The notes beneath the pieces are model-generated. The model was given only the letters and a program-made list of their open reading frames with translations. It was not told the origin of the DNA and ran no database searches. A program made the position numbers and the translations under genes. From Antedon mediterranea (Eukaryota; Echinodermata; Crinoidea; Comatulida; Antedonidae), in NCBI RefSeq assembly GCF_964355755.1, contig NC_092676.1, forward strand, positions 25,586,288-25,650,287: a stretch of DNA of 64,000 nt, written 5' to 3'. How positions within the stretch are numbered: the first letter of the stretch is position 1; every line of letters begins with the position of its first letter. Below are positions 1 through 10,789 of this stretch, piece after piece.

Positions 1-86
1 TGGGGATTTTTTAGAAAATTTTCAAAAGATTAAGTGTTTCTTTCTGCTAATGTGTAGGTTTATTTATGTGCCGCAATTAATATTAA
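1..86. other. Left edge, no recognised feature
   Basis: AT-rich sequence before the first recognisable repeat unit. No coding signal is seen. Confidence 0.4.
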
Positions 87-1130
87 TTGCACTCAAAATC
101 ATATTGACAATCTACTGTACATACTTGAACCCAATGATAAATATTTATTTCTAATTTTTATATCTTTATTTGTTGTTCTAGATATTTGTATTTGTATATA
201 GGCCTAGATTGAGTGCTGTTTTATTAGGATCGCGTGAATAAACACTGCACATTGCAATACAGAAACAAGTTTATTATCGGGGCAATTTGTTTTTAATTTC
301 AATATTGACGATGGTAAAATGTTGGGAAAATAGGTTCAAAAGGGGCAACTGTACAAGGTGTCACGTGTTTGTCAAAGCGCTGCATTATATACCGTTATAA
401 TAAAGTTGAGTATTTGTTCATTCATTTTTTTATTGTTCCACATAAAGTAAGAAAAAAAAGATCAAGAAAAAACCTGATTAAGTCTTTGTTTATGTGTGGA
501 ATCTCAAATAAGCCAATGAGGTCTTTAAGGCTGAGTTTCCAAAACACATTGGGCCTACATTGTACATGGTAACGTAGAATTGCTTTCTAAAAAAAAAAGA
601 AGAAAAAAATCCAAACAGATTTTATTTGATATCAATAGAATAGACAAAGTAAGATATAAATTCCATAGGAGTAAACTTATTAACTATCTAATCAATATTA
701 ATGGTTAAATATTTTTGTATTTTTGTTTTAATGTTATATCCTTAATTTGTTTTGTATATCACCGACATAAAAAAAACGCTTGCATTAAATGATCACGTGA
801 ATAAACACTGCAATAACACCAGAGGATGTTGTTAATTCGCTTTTTATTTCTATAATGTTAATATATATTTTAATTATAAACATAAGCGCCTATGGTTATT
901 TAAAGTGAGTCAAATGATACAATGTTAAACTTGTTTGTATTTTGTTTGTCTTCATTATTTTACACACTCCAAAATATGGTTGTATTATTATTGATAATGC
1001 CTTTCTGTTATGACTTATGTTATTCGGTGAAATGATATTCACCATGTTGATTGTAGGCAGACAATAAATAATATATCGATACGATTATTATTACTTTTTA
1101 GGCCCTATACTAAAAAAAAGTCAAACGTTA
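87..1130 (+). repeat. Partial, diverged copy of the 2.5 kb NHL-pseudogene repeat unit
   Basis: This stretch matches, with many differences and small gaps, the second half of the tandem unit seen at 12,476-13,570, 15,000-16,120 and 17,548-18,661. Shared landmarks run in the same order: a segment starting with a TGCACTCAAAATCATATTGAC core, two GATC(A/G)CGTGA-TAAACACTGCA motifs, the TCCACATAAAGTAAGAAAA segment, and an end near GTCAAACGTT. The young NHL half of the unit is missing, and the copy is older than the other three. Around 290-372 it holds a decayed NHL-like segment. It lies just left of a broken TRIM tail, the same order as at 16,500-20,700. Confidence 0.8.
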
Positions 1131-1171
1131 AAAAATTAATTGTATTTTATTACACTTAAGTCTCATTTATA

Positions 1172-1425
1172 TTATTGTAGCAAATTACTTTGATGTCCTA
1201 TATTATCTTTTTCTTCTTTCGAAAGAATGATAACTTTGTTTTCCTTTATATGTCCGATAAACTCTCTTTTAATTCACTAATTTGAATGTCTAAATCTGTT
1301 TTTGTACGGGATAACGCCGATTCAAGTTCTTTCGTCGTAGGTTCAAGATTTCGTATTTTTTCGGTAGAGTTTTGTATGTATGTGTGGCCTTGTTCGTTAG
1401 GTTTAATAATCTCTACTTTAAATTT
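1172..1425 (-). pseudogene. Truncated TRIM coiled-coil tail (pseudogene fragment)
   Basis: Read on the minus strand, this matches the last ~75 codons and the 3' flank of the gene at 19,434-20,678 (positions about 19,403-19,660). Several blocks are shared, for example TATGTCCGATAAACTCTCTT and TCTTTTAATTCAC as written on the plus strand. The frame is broken and the upstream coiled coil, B-box and RING are absent. Homology stops abruptly at about 1,425, where an NHL-unit fragment and then a LINE follow. I read it as the remnant of a third minus-strand TRIM gene whose 5' part was removed or displaced. Confidence 0.75.
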
Positions 1426-1426
1426 T

Positions 1427-1459
1427 AAATGTTAAAATGTTTTAATTACTAAACAGCAT
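1427..1459 (+). repeat. Left part of an NHL-unit fragment split by a LINE
   Basis: The sequence GTTAAAATGTTTTAATTACT resembles the end of the NHL pseudogene at 12,290-12,316. The match resumes at about 4,563 after the LINE, so the two pieces were once contiguous. Confidence 0.6.
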
Positions 1460-4400
1460 TATACAAACTGAAACTACACCGAATGAATGGAATGAAGGGA
1501 TAATTATCCCAATATTTTAAAAAGGAGATCGACGTGATCTCAACAACTATCGAGGTATCACACTTAATTCACGTGTTTCTAAAATTTATTATCGAATTAT
1601 TGTATATAATATTTCTTAAATTTTAGAAGAAAATGACATCCTTGGTGAAGTCCAATGGGGCTTTCGGACAGACAGATGTGAAGACCCCATTTTTGTCTTG
1701 AAAAGCATTATCGCCACAAGGCGTGCTGAGGGTAAAAAAAACATTTCTAGTCTTTTTGAACTTTAAAAAAGCCTTTGTTTCAGTTTGGCGATAAGGGTTA
1801 ATTACTGCTGCCAAAAGAATTGGTATCCGTGGTAAACTTCTTAACTTAATAAGAAATATGTACTATGATTGATGAGTTTTGTTCAATGACTTTAGTCATT
1901 TTAGCATTAATGAAGGAGTGAAACAAGGCTGTTCATTGTCACCAGTTCTTTTTCTATTTACATTAACGAACTAAATAACCTAATCAAAAGTTATAAACTA
2001 GGTGTTCAAATCTATGACACACAAATAGGTGCAATATTCTTTGCTGATGACGTGGTTTTTAATCGGTGACAATGAGTCAGAACTTGTGAAACTACTTAAA
2101 GTAACAAGTGATTATTCACAAAAATGGAAATTAGAGTTTAATTTTGACAAATCAAATGTGCTCAGGTCACAGGGCAAAGAGTTAATCCACATAGAACATG
2201 GAGCCTTGGTAATCATTATATCACAGAAATGGAAATGTATAAATATCTTGGTGTAATAATATTACGTTCATACAGATTCAGACAATATCGTTACAATTTG
2301 TTTTTGTTTTTTGGGCCTATTGTAAACCAAGTGTTTTAAAACTACTTATATAAAAAATCCTGTACCCTAATCTTAAATACAGTTACATATTACAAATAAG
2401 GGATAATAACTCTTAACTTTTGTGGAAAAATAAAGCGTTTTGGTTAAGTAGTTTTTTAGCAAATGTAATTTTAGTTTTAATGTTACATTCTGACTGCTCA
2501 GGAAAGGTTTGGCGACTTCGAAAATTTTCCCCTATCCTTTAACACTATCCGGTCACTGACAAACCAAAACACTGCTTCAAAAAAGGGGCTGTGCCGACAA
2601 AGTATCTGAACCAATCACATTTTACATTAGGTCATTAGAAAGCTTGATTGATTAGCTTTTGCATGGTGGAACAGCCAATATCATTGGATAACTAGGTCAA
2701 ACGTTATGAACGTTTTTGTAAAAATCTCAACAAATTGGCAGAACAAGCCTATTCTTTAAAACAGGGCAATTTTCAAATCGTCTAACTTTAAAAATCAATG
2801 CCGACGAAGTTTTTTTAAATTAAAATATTAAAAAATGTTTAAAATAACATGTTATTGTAGGTACTTAATTAGGCATTACAATGTCGAAACAGCCATAAAA
2901 ATCGGTCAATTAATAACAAAGTTACATTGAAAAACCAAAAAAATTGCTGTTTTTTGGTGATTTCATGCCGTTTAGCGGAAATCGCCCGGATTTTTGGGTA
3001 CATAAAACAAATAATAAAAAAGGGAAATAGGATAATAGCCTATAGCTTATTACCTCTATTGTAAACAATCAGAATGATTTCAATAGGGTATAGCATACTA
3101 CGGTCATCTTTTATGGAGAACAAGGACTACCAACAATTAATTACGCCTCTGCAATATGGTTATGTAACTTTAAAGGCTCACTAAATAAGTTAGAAAATTT
3201 ACAATACCAAATGGCTTTGAAGGCACCAAGAAACGTTGATGGTGACCTAGGATGGGAGACACTCTACACCATTCAAAATAAGTTTGGGATGTCCTACTTT
3301 AACAGAATTTAAAATATGGACGACCAAATGTGTCAAAAACTCCTATGTAAATCTATAATGGATGTAGAAGCTAAGGTGAAATGGAAGTGGATTAACCATA
3401 TCAAAGATTTATTATGTAAATTTGATTTAGGAAATAAGTTTAATTTAAATCCGGAAAGTCAATGGTTTAAGAGTTTTACACATGCCAACTCTCTAGAAAA
3501 TATTAAGGAATGGTTAAAAGGTGCATAAACAAAGTAAACCCTCTCCGAATATTTGAAATATAAACACGAACCTAAAGCATGCTTGATATGGTGAATTTTG
3601 ACTCCTTTAGTTTAAAGTTTAAAGCGAGGTCTAACTCTCTTGATTTAGAAGGTAGATAAAATACATGGTCAGAAAATGAGCCTGGTTTTTGCAAGCTATG
3701 CAACAATCAGGTAATTTAAACTACAGACCATTTTCTACTTGAATGTTCAAACCTTAAAAATGTAGGAGATACACATTTTAACTAAAAATTGATTTATTGT
3801 ATTGTGGTTATGATACATTCTGGGAGAATTTTAGAAGTGGTACAATCGACTACCAACATCATATTTCCATTTGAGAGAATAGGTGAAATTGTAGACAATC
3901 ACTGTAAACAATACTTAGCTGCTGCATGGAGACATAGAAAGACTACACTTATATAATTATATATATAATATATAAATGTTTACCGCCCACCATATTATCT
4001 ACTAACTTTTATTTTACCATTTATCTAATTCAATAATATATATATTATATATATTTTTTTAAATTTTGTTTTCTTTCTCCAAAATTATATAATCTAACCT
4101 AAATCTAAATTAAATAATATAAATAAATAATACAGTACGAAAAATAAGACTAAATAATATAAAAATAGTATCACGTTTAATTAAATTACAAATAACTATT
4201 AAAATTAAATATAATAAGAACAAATAATCATATAACAGTTGCATTAATTTTAATAACAACAGTATATTAAAATTAATTATCAATTATATTTTTTAATAAT
4301 AATAATGATAATATTCGCTTTAAACTTGAAAATATTAATAATATTGACAACAAAAATAATGATAATAAATAGATAATAAAATTAACTACATCATATAGGT

Positions 4401-4562
4401 CATATAGATTGTTCGATCTGTAAGATTATCTTGTTTTTACTATTTCATTTTACTTGTATAATTCGCTTCTTATTTAAGACTTAAATGTCTTTTCTTTTTG
4501 TGTTTAAATTGCCTTATAAACGCTGATACAAAAGCGTTTGTTCAATAAAAGTTTTAGTTTTT
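1460..4562 (+). mobile_element. Degenerate non-LTR retrotransposon (LINE)
   Basis: Plus-strand translation in shifting frames shows reverse-transcriptase landmarks in order: an IIPIFKKGD-like start near 1,500, NNYRGITL at about 1,539, WGFRTDR near 1,655, VKQGCSLSPVLF at about 1,920-1,960, and the catalytic FADD box at about 2,038-2,052. Further conserved ORF2-like blocks appear at 3,120-3,530. A terminal C-x2-C...H-x4-C zinc-knuckle-like motif follows at about 3,690-3,750. Frameshifts and stops break it throughout, so it is dead. About 800 bp in the middle do not fit the ORF. It sits inside an NHL-unit fragment, and a short AGCAT at both edges may be the target-site duplication. The tail is AT-dinucleotide rich. 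The clade is not determined; no long terminal repeats are seen. Confidence 0.8.
2290..3090. other. Non-coding insertion or decayed segment within the LINE
   Basis: LINE homology stops after a KYLGVI-like motif and resumes near LPTINYASAIW at about 3,130. The ~800 bp between is non-coding and longer than the spacing expected there, which suggests a nested insertion. I do not recognise the inserted sequence. Confidence 0.4.
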
Positions 4563-4725
4563 TAGCATCATACTTATAAAATAATTGTAAACTCGGATCG
4601 AATGACCTTTAACAGTCCAATAGGAATATTGTGTAAACATAGCAAACGATAAAGCAAATATCAATACATTAACTTTAAAGCAATATCTCTCTTTGAACTC
4701 AGTTTATGATTACAAATGGATTGTT
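4563..4725 (+). repeat. Right part of the NHL-unit fragment split by the LINE
   Basis: This aligns with the region just downstream of the NHL pseudogene stop (about 12,316-12,470). Shared pieces are ATAATTGTAAAC, TCGAATGA, GGAATATT, TGTAA-CATAG and CTTTGAACT. It is diverged but collinear. Confidence 0.65.
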
Positions 4726-5979
4726 TCGAAAATTTACCAAAAAAAGATAGGCCTAATTTGATGATTGGAGTGTTGGTTTTCTTGCTAATCATTTTATATG
4801 TATTTGTCAAACGTTCCGCCTACTAATAGTAAATATATTGGTTTGCTTTTGCACTCATTAGGTTCATAGTTACCACCTTTATAAAGAGTATCTGACTAAA
4901 CAAACAAGGTAGATGAAACTCCCTAAAAACAAAATGTTAAATATAACGTTGAGAGGAATACGGTGTGAGTAAAAGAAACTAGATTTAATTCATCCCTATG
5001 ACGAATTATAAGTTATATGCATTGATTTAAATAAGGATAATTTAATTTTTTAAAGATAGTAATTCATTGATTTTGTCAGAATTTATAATTAGTAAAGAAA
5101 GATAAAATCTTGTTGCCGCAAACACTGAACATCGAGCCACCATACACAACCAGAGATCCTTCCGCGTACGTCGTAAACCATTATGCATATAGATAATTAC
5201 AATAATGAAAACATAAATCACTTTTCTCAAAATTTCATTATAAATCATACGTATAACTTATACACTAAGAAATCAAATTGAACAAATGCGGATATAAAAC
5301 AAAATATTTATTCGTAAACGCGATCTCGGTACCACGAATATTATTAGACGTGATCAATTTGGAATATTGACATTCATTAGAATTTAAAAAACATCTACTT
5401 TGTACACCAATGTATCATATATAATAATTGTCATAGTATGTCTAAAACAAGCAAAATTCCATTCATTCGGTTGTCACTCGTGACTTCATCTCCTGACTAA
5501 TGTAAAATAATTCATCAATTATTAATAAACAATACAATATCAGTATTACTTTTTGGTACTAGAGGTCAAATGAAAATAAGATCAAATTGTTTATCTTACC
5601 CTTTGTACGTCAAAATTGTACAAGATATCTAAAAATTAGGCTTTACAAATAACTTTTAAAAATGGAGGTCCCCTTTTATTCCGAGAAGCTCATAGAGATT
5701 TAAAAAAATGGCATGTTTACACAAATAATTGTTTAGCTTGACGTGGAAATTTAAAGAAAACAATATAACTGTATCAGCTTTATAAAGCAAGTTTTTATTA
5801 TGTGAATAATATTTAAAAAAATGTGAGATTGAAATGTGCTTAGATAATAGGTACAAAAAATCTGTACGAAGAGAAAGATCTGCCGAAATTCAGAAAATAG
5901 GAATTGAGAATAGGAAGTCTGGTGATAGCTTTTGCAATGTGAAATTTCATTACTTGCAGATGAATCATACATAAATTCA
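4726..5979. other. Gene-free 3' flank of the first TRIM gene
   Basis: AT-rich. The open frames are short and overlapping, with no recognisable domain. A short stretch at about 5,465-5,585 resembles the RIPOR terminal exon and its intron (see findings). Otherwise nothing is recognised. Confidence 0.5.
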
Positions 5980-6873
5980 TCAATCGAAATTTATACTATC
6001 TATATCTTCATAACTTAGGCCTTGATAATAATAAAACGGTATTCCGTTGTTTCCTCTATCTCCTGCAGCTTCACCCTCCTCATCCTGCTGCTGCTCCTCT
6101 TGTTCACACTGCTGCTCCTCTTCATCATCCTGCTGCTCCTCCTCACCCTCCTCTGGTCGATGAACCGAATGAAGATTATTTAATGATATACAGACAATTT
6201 CTATCAACCGATTTCGTCTTCGGAATGGATTCATTAGTGCTAAAAACTTTGTTTTAATCCCCTTTCTGTTTTTCTTTTTTATTCTTATTTTAAGATTTGT
6301 TATTTTCTTAGCTCGAGCCTTTAAATCTCTTTCAACACTGGATACTTCTGTAATCCTTTGTGTAAGCGTACTTTCAAGATTTTGTAGTTGTTGAGTAACG
6401 TTTTGTAATTCATTTTTTAGTTCGTCCCTCGTTCTTGCAAGGTCTTCAATTTGTATAGCTCGGGCATCTGAATTTGTCATCATCTCATCCATCATTGATT
6501 TAATTTCATTTAGGCCTTGTTCATTTTCTACCTTGTTAAGAGCATCTTTCAGTCTTTCAATGTTCATGTTGTTTCTAGTAAAAGTTCGCCCTGATTCTAT
6601 AGCTTTAATCAAGCATTCCTTAGCGTTATTAACCAAAAAATCCGGTGGAAGTTCTTCTAAACCATTCATTGGAATTTGGGTTTCCCTTCTACACAAAGCA
6701 CATTCAATTTTGAATTCATTAGGGTCCTCTCTACATTCTTCATATTGAATTATGCATTTTAAGCAAAACGAGTGTCCACACAAAAGACGTTTAGGCTGTT
6801 CCATTTGCTCCAAACACATTTTACATTGAGTAATCTCCTTTAAAAATGTAATTGGGTCGTCTGGCTCTGCCAT
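5980..6873 (-). CDS. RING-finger coiled-coil protein, TRIM-like, lacking a B-box (297 aa)
   Basis: A single uninterrupted exon. A canonical C3HC4 RING lies at residues 17-61 (C17, C20, C32, H34, C37, C40, C58, C61), so E3 ubiquitin-ligase activity is likely from family knowledge. No B-box follows. Residues ~100-190 form a coiled coil with one copy of the 49-residue repeat seen in its neighbours. Residues ~185-225 are strongly basic and end in an NPFRRRNR motif. A glutamate/glutamine-rich acidic tract covers ~240-275. The ATG is chosen because it directly precedes the RING, and a TATATAA sequence on the coding strand lies only ~35-45 nt upstream. The gene is divergently paired with 7,432-8,559. 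At 297 aa it is short for a TRIM; it may have lost its B-box or be a RING-only derivative. The substrate is unknown. Confidence 0.85.
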   Translation of the reverse strand: MAEPDDPITFLKEITQCKMCLEQMEQPKRLLCGHSFCLKCIIQYEECREDPNEFKIECALCRRETQIPMNGLEELPPDFLVNNAKECLIKAIESGRTFTRNNMNIERLKDALNKVENEQGLNEIKSMMDEMMTNSDARAIQIEDLARTRDELKNELQNVTQQLQNLESTLTQRITEVSSVERDLKARAKKITNLKIRIKKKNRKGIKTKFLALMNPFRRRNRLIEIVCISLNNLHSVHRPEEGEEEQQDDEEEQQCEQEEQQQDEEGEAAGDRGNNGIPFYYYQGLSYEDIDSINFD

Positions 6874-7431
6874 GTTGTACTTACTTACGATTTAAACTTT
6901 TAGCCCTTATATAATAACTTTATAGGGAGCTGACCTGCTTTCTTCGGTAAAAACAGTAACCAGTCAAATTGATTAACGGACAACCACGTTTCGTACGTCT
7001 CACCACGTTTCAGTACAGTTTAATTATTCTGCGTTATTTCCACCACGATACATTTCCGCGCCTATATTTTGTAAGCATCAGTTTAGGTATCAGTTCGTAG
7101 ACAAAGATTGTCATCTAGAATAAACAAGGTCTTCCTTTTATTTATTATCAATGATGTGATTATTTATCAAAAGACAAAACTTATCTGTTACTGTCCATCG
7201 GTTTCCTACCCTAAAAAACTTTCCATCGGGTAAATCCACTTGAATGTTGGATATTTGAAGATGAATATGCGTCTTTTAAACACCCCCATTTGTAATGGGT
7301 TCGTCGGTGCATGTCATTTCGTGAGTGGCTGGCCGCCACAACAATAAAACAGGTCAGATAAAAGATCTCTGAATACAATTTTCGGCATCGATTATTGTTT
7401 TCGACTTTCGACAATTCATTTTCACGTCAAA
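6874..7431. promoter_or_regulatory. Shared intergenic region between divergent TRIM-like genes
   Basis: A 558 bp gap separates two start codons facing away from each other. A TATATAA element for the minus gene sits at about 6,907-6,917. On the plus side only a weak GATAAAAG is seen at about 7,352. A bidirectional promoter is inferred from the layout, not shown. Confidence 0.55.
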
Positions 7432-8559
7432 ATGTCAACATACGCGGATTCGGAGGAATTGGTTAGATTTTCTACAATATGTTCAATGTGCCGTGAAACA
7501 AAGGTAGATCCCAGACTTCTTGAATGTGGTCATTCGTTTTGCTGTAATTGTTTAGATCAGAAACATAAAACCATGCAAAAGGCGAGTAAATCATTCTTTG
7601 CTGTCGATACTAACATTAGGTGTGTTGTCTGTCATAGTTCAAGTATAATTCCTAAAAAGGGTGCTAAGGAACTTCAAAAGCCTAATTTGATTGCTACCGC
7701 AACTGAATGTTTTAATATAGCTCAGCAAAATGCATTCATTTTTGTTAAACTTCCAGCATGCACAAACCCTCTTCATAACGATGTCTTGTGGTGTGAAACA
7801 TGTATGGTTTACATATGCAGTAGGTGTTCACATAGGCCTAGGCGAGAAGATCATAATCAGTACTGCCACTTTAGTTCAAATATCGATTTCTTAGAGGCCC
7901 ATGAAAAGGTGAAACAAAGAATACGCAAAATTGAAAGAGAAAATAAACTATTAAAAGAGTCCAATGAATCAATAGGACAAAAAAAGGAACAAAGAGCCAG
8001 GCAACAAGTACAAAAACTTCAACGATTGAAAACACAGAGCGACAGTGACTTACAAACGGCCAAGCAACAAGTACAAGAACTTCAACGATTGAAAACACAG
8101 AGCGACCGTGACTTACAAAGGGCCAAGCAACAAGTACAAGAACTTCAACAATTGAATGAACAAACCGAGAGTGACTTTAGAAACGCTTATGAAAGAATAC
8201 AACATGTTGATTTAACGTTGGAAAAAGTAAACCAGCTTAGAGACAATTCTGAAACACAAACTAGAGACATACACGATCTTGAACAAATAAAAGAACAAAA
8301 CAATAGTGTAGTACAAAACGTAAAACAAAAAATAGAAGATCTTGAAGGTAAGATGGAAGAAATTAACCTGAAAACTTCCAGTCTTAAAGAAGATTCTGAT
8401 GCTCAAACTAAAAATTTAGAAATTCTTGAAAGAAAGCAAGAACAAATTGAATTACAAGAGCACACTCAAAAAAGAAAAAAGAAAATAAATGTTTTTTCTG
8501 CAGCGAGAAATCGATTCCGAAGACGAAGACATAATTCTTTCGATGATTTCATTGGGTGA
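7432..8559 (+). CDS. TRIM-like RING/B-box/coiled-coil protein (375 aa)
   Basis: A single exon. The C3HC4 RING is at residues 17-67 (C17, C20, C32, H34, C37, C40, C64, C67). A B-box2-like zinc module follows at ~109-147 (CTNPLH, WCETC, ICSRC, then histidines). From ~155 to ~350 it is coiled coil. This includes three tandem 21-residue (63 bp, three-heptad) repeats starting AxQQVQ, at about 7,997-8,185, then two copies of the ~49-residue family repeat. The tail is basic, with RNRFRRRRHNSFDD, like the NPFRRRNR of the divergent partner. There is no NHL or SPRY domain. The start context GTCAAAATG is shared with the gene at 21,135, supporting both the start and paralogy. It is probably a ubiquitin ligase that oligomerises through the coiled coil; a role in innate immunity or other signalling is only inference from TRIM expansions. 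Confidence 0.88.
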   Translation: MSTYADSEELVRFSTICSMCRETKVDPRLLECGHSFCCNCLDQKHKTMQKASKSFFAVDTNIRCVVCHSSSIIPKKGAKELQKPNLIATATECFNIAQQNAFIFVKLPACTNPLHNDVLWCETCMVYICSRCSHRPRREDHNQYCHFSSNIDFLEAHEKVKQRIRKIERENKLLKESNESIGQKKEQRARQQVQKLQRLKTQSDSDLQTAKQQVQELQRLKTQSDRDLQRAKQQVQELQQLNEQTESDFRNAYERIQHVDLTLEKVNQLRDNSETQTRDIHDLEQIKEQNNSVVQNVKQKIEDLEGKMEEINLKTSSLKEDSDAQTKNLEILERKQEQIELQEHTQKRKKKINVFSAARNRFRRRRHNSFDDFIG

Positions 8560-8725
8560 AGACAGCTTGTGCGGCAAGATGCGGAGCAATCAAAACTCAA
8601 ACAGTAGCCTACATTGTATTACAAATTCACGTGTAGATCTCAGTAAATTATCACATTTTGTAAATTTCAGAACAAACAATTTAGGTTCTTTGGATTTTTA
8701 GGCCATAATGTAGAGTAAATGAGTA

Positions 8726-8731
8726 AATAAA
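8726..8731 (+). terminator. Likely polyadenylation signal for 7,432-8,559
   Basis: AATAAA lies about 170 nt after the stop codon. It fits the expected distance but was not tested. Confidence 0.5.
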
Positions 8732-10170
8732 GTAATAAACTCCCAATTCTAAACTTGTTTTCAAAATTTAATGTAACATTATCGGAGTTTAATAATCAAA
8801 TCTAGCTAAACCATGTACGCCTACAGTTGTTTTTTTTTCCCAGTCTTTTTGCAATTGTGTGAGCTGGGACAAATATTTATTAGAAAGTCGATTAATTAAA
8901 TATGTATAATTTAGTTAAATTGAAGTTTCCCTGTTGTTTGTAATAATTGGAAGCTACAATTACGTTGTTAGTATTCTTTTAAATACGATATCACCAGACG
9001 TTTTATTGTTGTTGTTTCCGGCGCGGAAAATATGGGTGCACACTGAAAGGCGGAAAAAACGATGCCAGCTCATTATTTCACTTTTTAAACAATACAAAAA
9101 TGTTTAATTACAAACATCATGTAGACCTTTCTTTTAAAACTATTTATCAAGAGTAAAAGAAATTAGAAATGTTGGGATATTTTTTGTTTAACGAAAATGT
9201 CGGGAGGAAATTGTATTTTATCGGAAGATTATTCAAAAAAAGTAAGGTATGCTTTTCAATCAAATTTTAGAATTAATAAATTGATACTAAACTGTATATG
9301 AAGATAACTTTTATTGACTATTGTATTATTTTTTCTCTGTGTTAGTTTCAACATCTTGCAAGCATATCATCGTATGAGTATTAACTACTAATAAACAGGT
9401 GCAATAAATTAAATTTAACCCCCATTATAGATAAGCCGATAGTTTGAATCAATAACGAGGCATATACTGACCGTATTAATTCGTAATTAATTTCTGTAAT
9501 TTTTGGAAAGTGCCGAAAACGTTACAGTTAAATCAATTAACCCATATCAGGATTACTGTACATTGGTCCAATTGTTTTTTCCCCATTAGACTGCACGCAT
9601 CCGTACTGGGGTATAAAAATGACTGTAATTCATTGCACTCGAAATGTTTAAAGTTTGAAACATTATCCGCCATCCCTGGAGGGAGGTTGGAGGGTTTGGG
9701 TGGGGGAGTAATGGCGTTTCAAAATTACCGGAATCAGTGTACGAATGTTTTAAATACATTGAAAACTGCCAGGGAGAGGTTGTGGGTTGTGACGGTAATG
9801 GAGTATCAACATGGCCAGAATTACTCTGAATTTGTTTGCAGTTGTCCGATTTAGTTGGGAAACGGAAACTCATAGTCCCCCAGTCTTCATTTCATAAATC
9901 TTACTTTGTATAAAAGTACTATGTGGTTTATTCGAGTATAATATGCATATTCATTATAATTGAACATAACGATATTGCAACAAGTGATCTATAAATTGTG
10001 AACTTGCCGGTACTGTCAACAGATAAAGTGATAAAATGTCTAGATTAAAAACTAATAGCGTCAATTATGATTTCGCTTTTGATTAGGTTTATTCACAAAC
10101 TATAATGTTTGTGACTTCGTAAGAATTTACAAAGTTAAGTTGTGTTCAGGACCACCATCGGAAACTCACA
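8732..10170. other. Gene-free stretch
   Basis: No domain-bearing frame and no splice pattern. Two overlapping frames on opposite strands at 9,510-9,873 have no recognisable features and are probably chance. Confidence 0.5.
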
Positions 10171-10171
10171 A

Positions 10172-10497
10172 GTGAGTGAGTGGCCGAGCGGTTAAGACAG
10201 TGGAACCGTAATCACGTAGCCGTAACATCGGCAGGGGTTCGAGGCTCACTCACTCCATGGTTCTGGTGGTAGAACGAGTCTTCTCGGATAAGGACTATAA
10301 ACCGTAGGTCCAGTGTACACAACTTGCTCGTGTGCACTTTAAAGAACCTAGTACATCTTTCGAGACGAGTAGGGGGTTACCCCGGTGTATTAGTACATCA
10401 CAGCCACTGATCACCAACTGGGCCCTCTGGGAGATCAGTCTTTGACTGAAGAGGTCACCCAGTATAAAGATAAAACAAACAAACAAACAAACAAGAC
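10172..10497 (+). mobile_element. tRNA-derived SINE, MetaSINE-like
   Basis: The 5' part is tRNA-related, with an A-box-like GTGGCCGAGCGGTTAAG and a B-box-like GGGGTTCGAGGC, fitting a serine-type head. It is followed by a central domain containing TCTCGGATAAGGAC, AAACCGTAGGTCC and CTTTAAAGAACC, which I recall as typical of the MetaSINE superfamily. The 3' end is an (AAAC)n-type tail. CACAAG lies on both flanks and may be a short target-site duplication. The family name is from memory and unverified. Confidence 0.7.
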
Positions 10498-10569
10498 AAA
10501 CATACACACAAGATGCTCTACATAAACAAAGTCTTATTACAAGTCTTTGGGAGTGGAGTTTGTCCTTAG

Positions 10570-10612
10570 AAAAAATCCTGACATGTGACGGGACTTGAAC
10601 CCAGGACCCTTG
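10570..10612 (-). mobile_element. tRNA-derived SINE remnant
   Basis: On the minus strand a B-box-like GGGTCCTGGGTTCAAGTCCC is visible. The rest of the tRNA head is not recognisable. Confidence 0.45.
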
Positions 10613-10789
10613 GAGTGTTTATTTTTTGTTTGATTGTTTGTTTTATTGTTTGTTGTCCATGGTCAATATCTCATTGCTATGAGAATGTACATGTAATTTC
10701 CAGACCATATGCACTGATTATTATTATGTACCTAACTGTGTTCGTAGGGTGTACAAATAAATGAATGTTTATGATTTGAATAGGAAGTG

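Noticed and set aside
9510-9873. Overlapping plus and minus frames of 114 and 95 codons
   Set aside because: Probably chance in a slightly GC-richer stretch; no recognisable motifs and both strands open equally.
10178-10262. Functional tRNA-Ser gene
   Set aside because: The tRNA-like head runs straight into a SINE body and A-rich tail, and cloverleaf pairing is imperfect.
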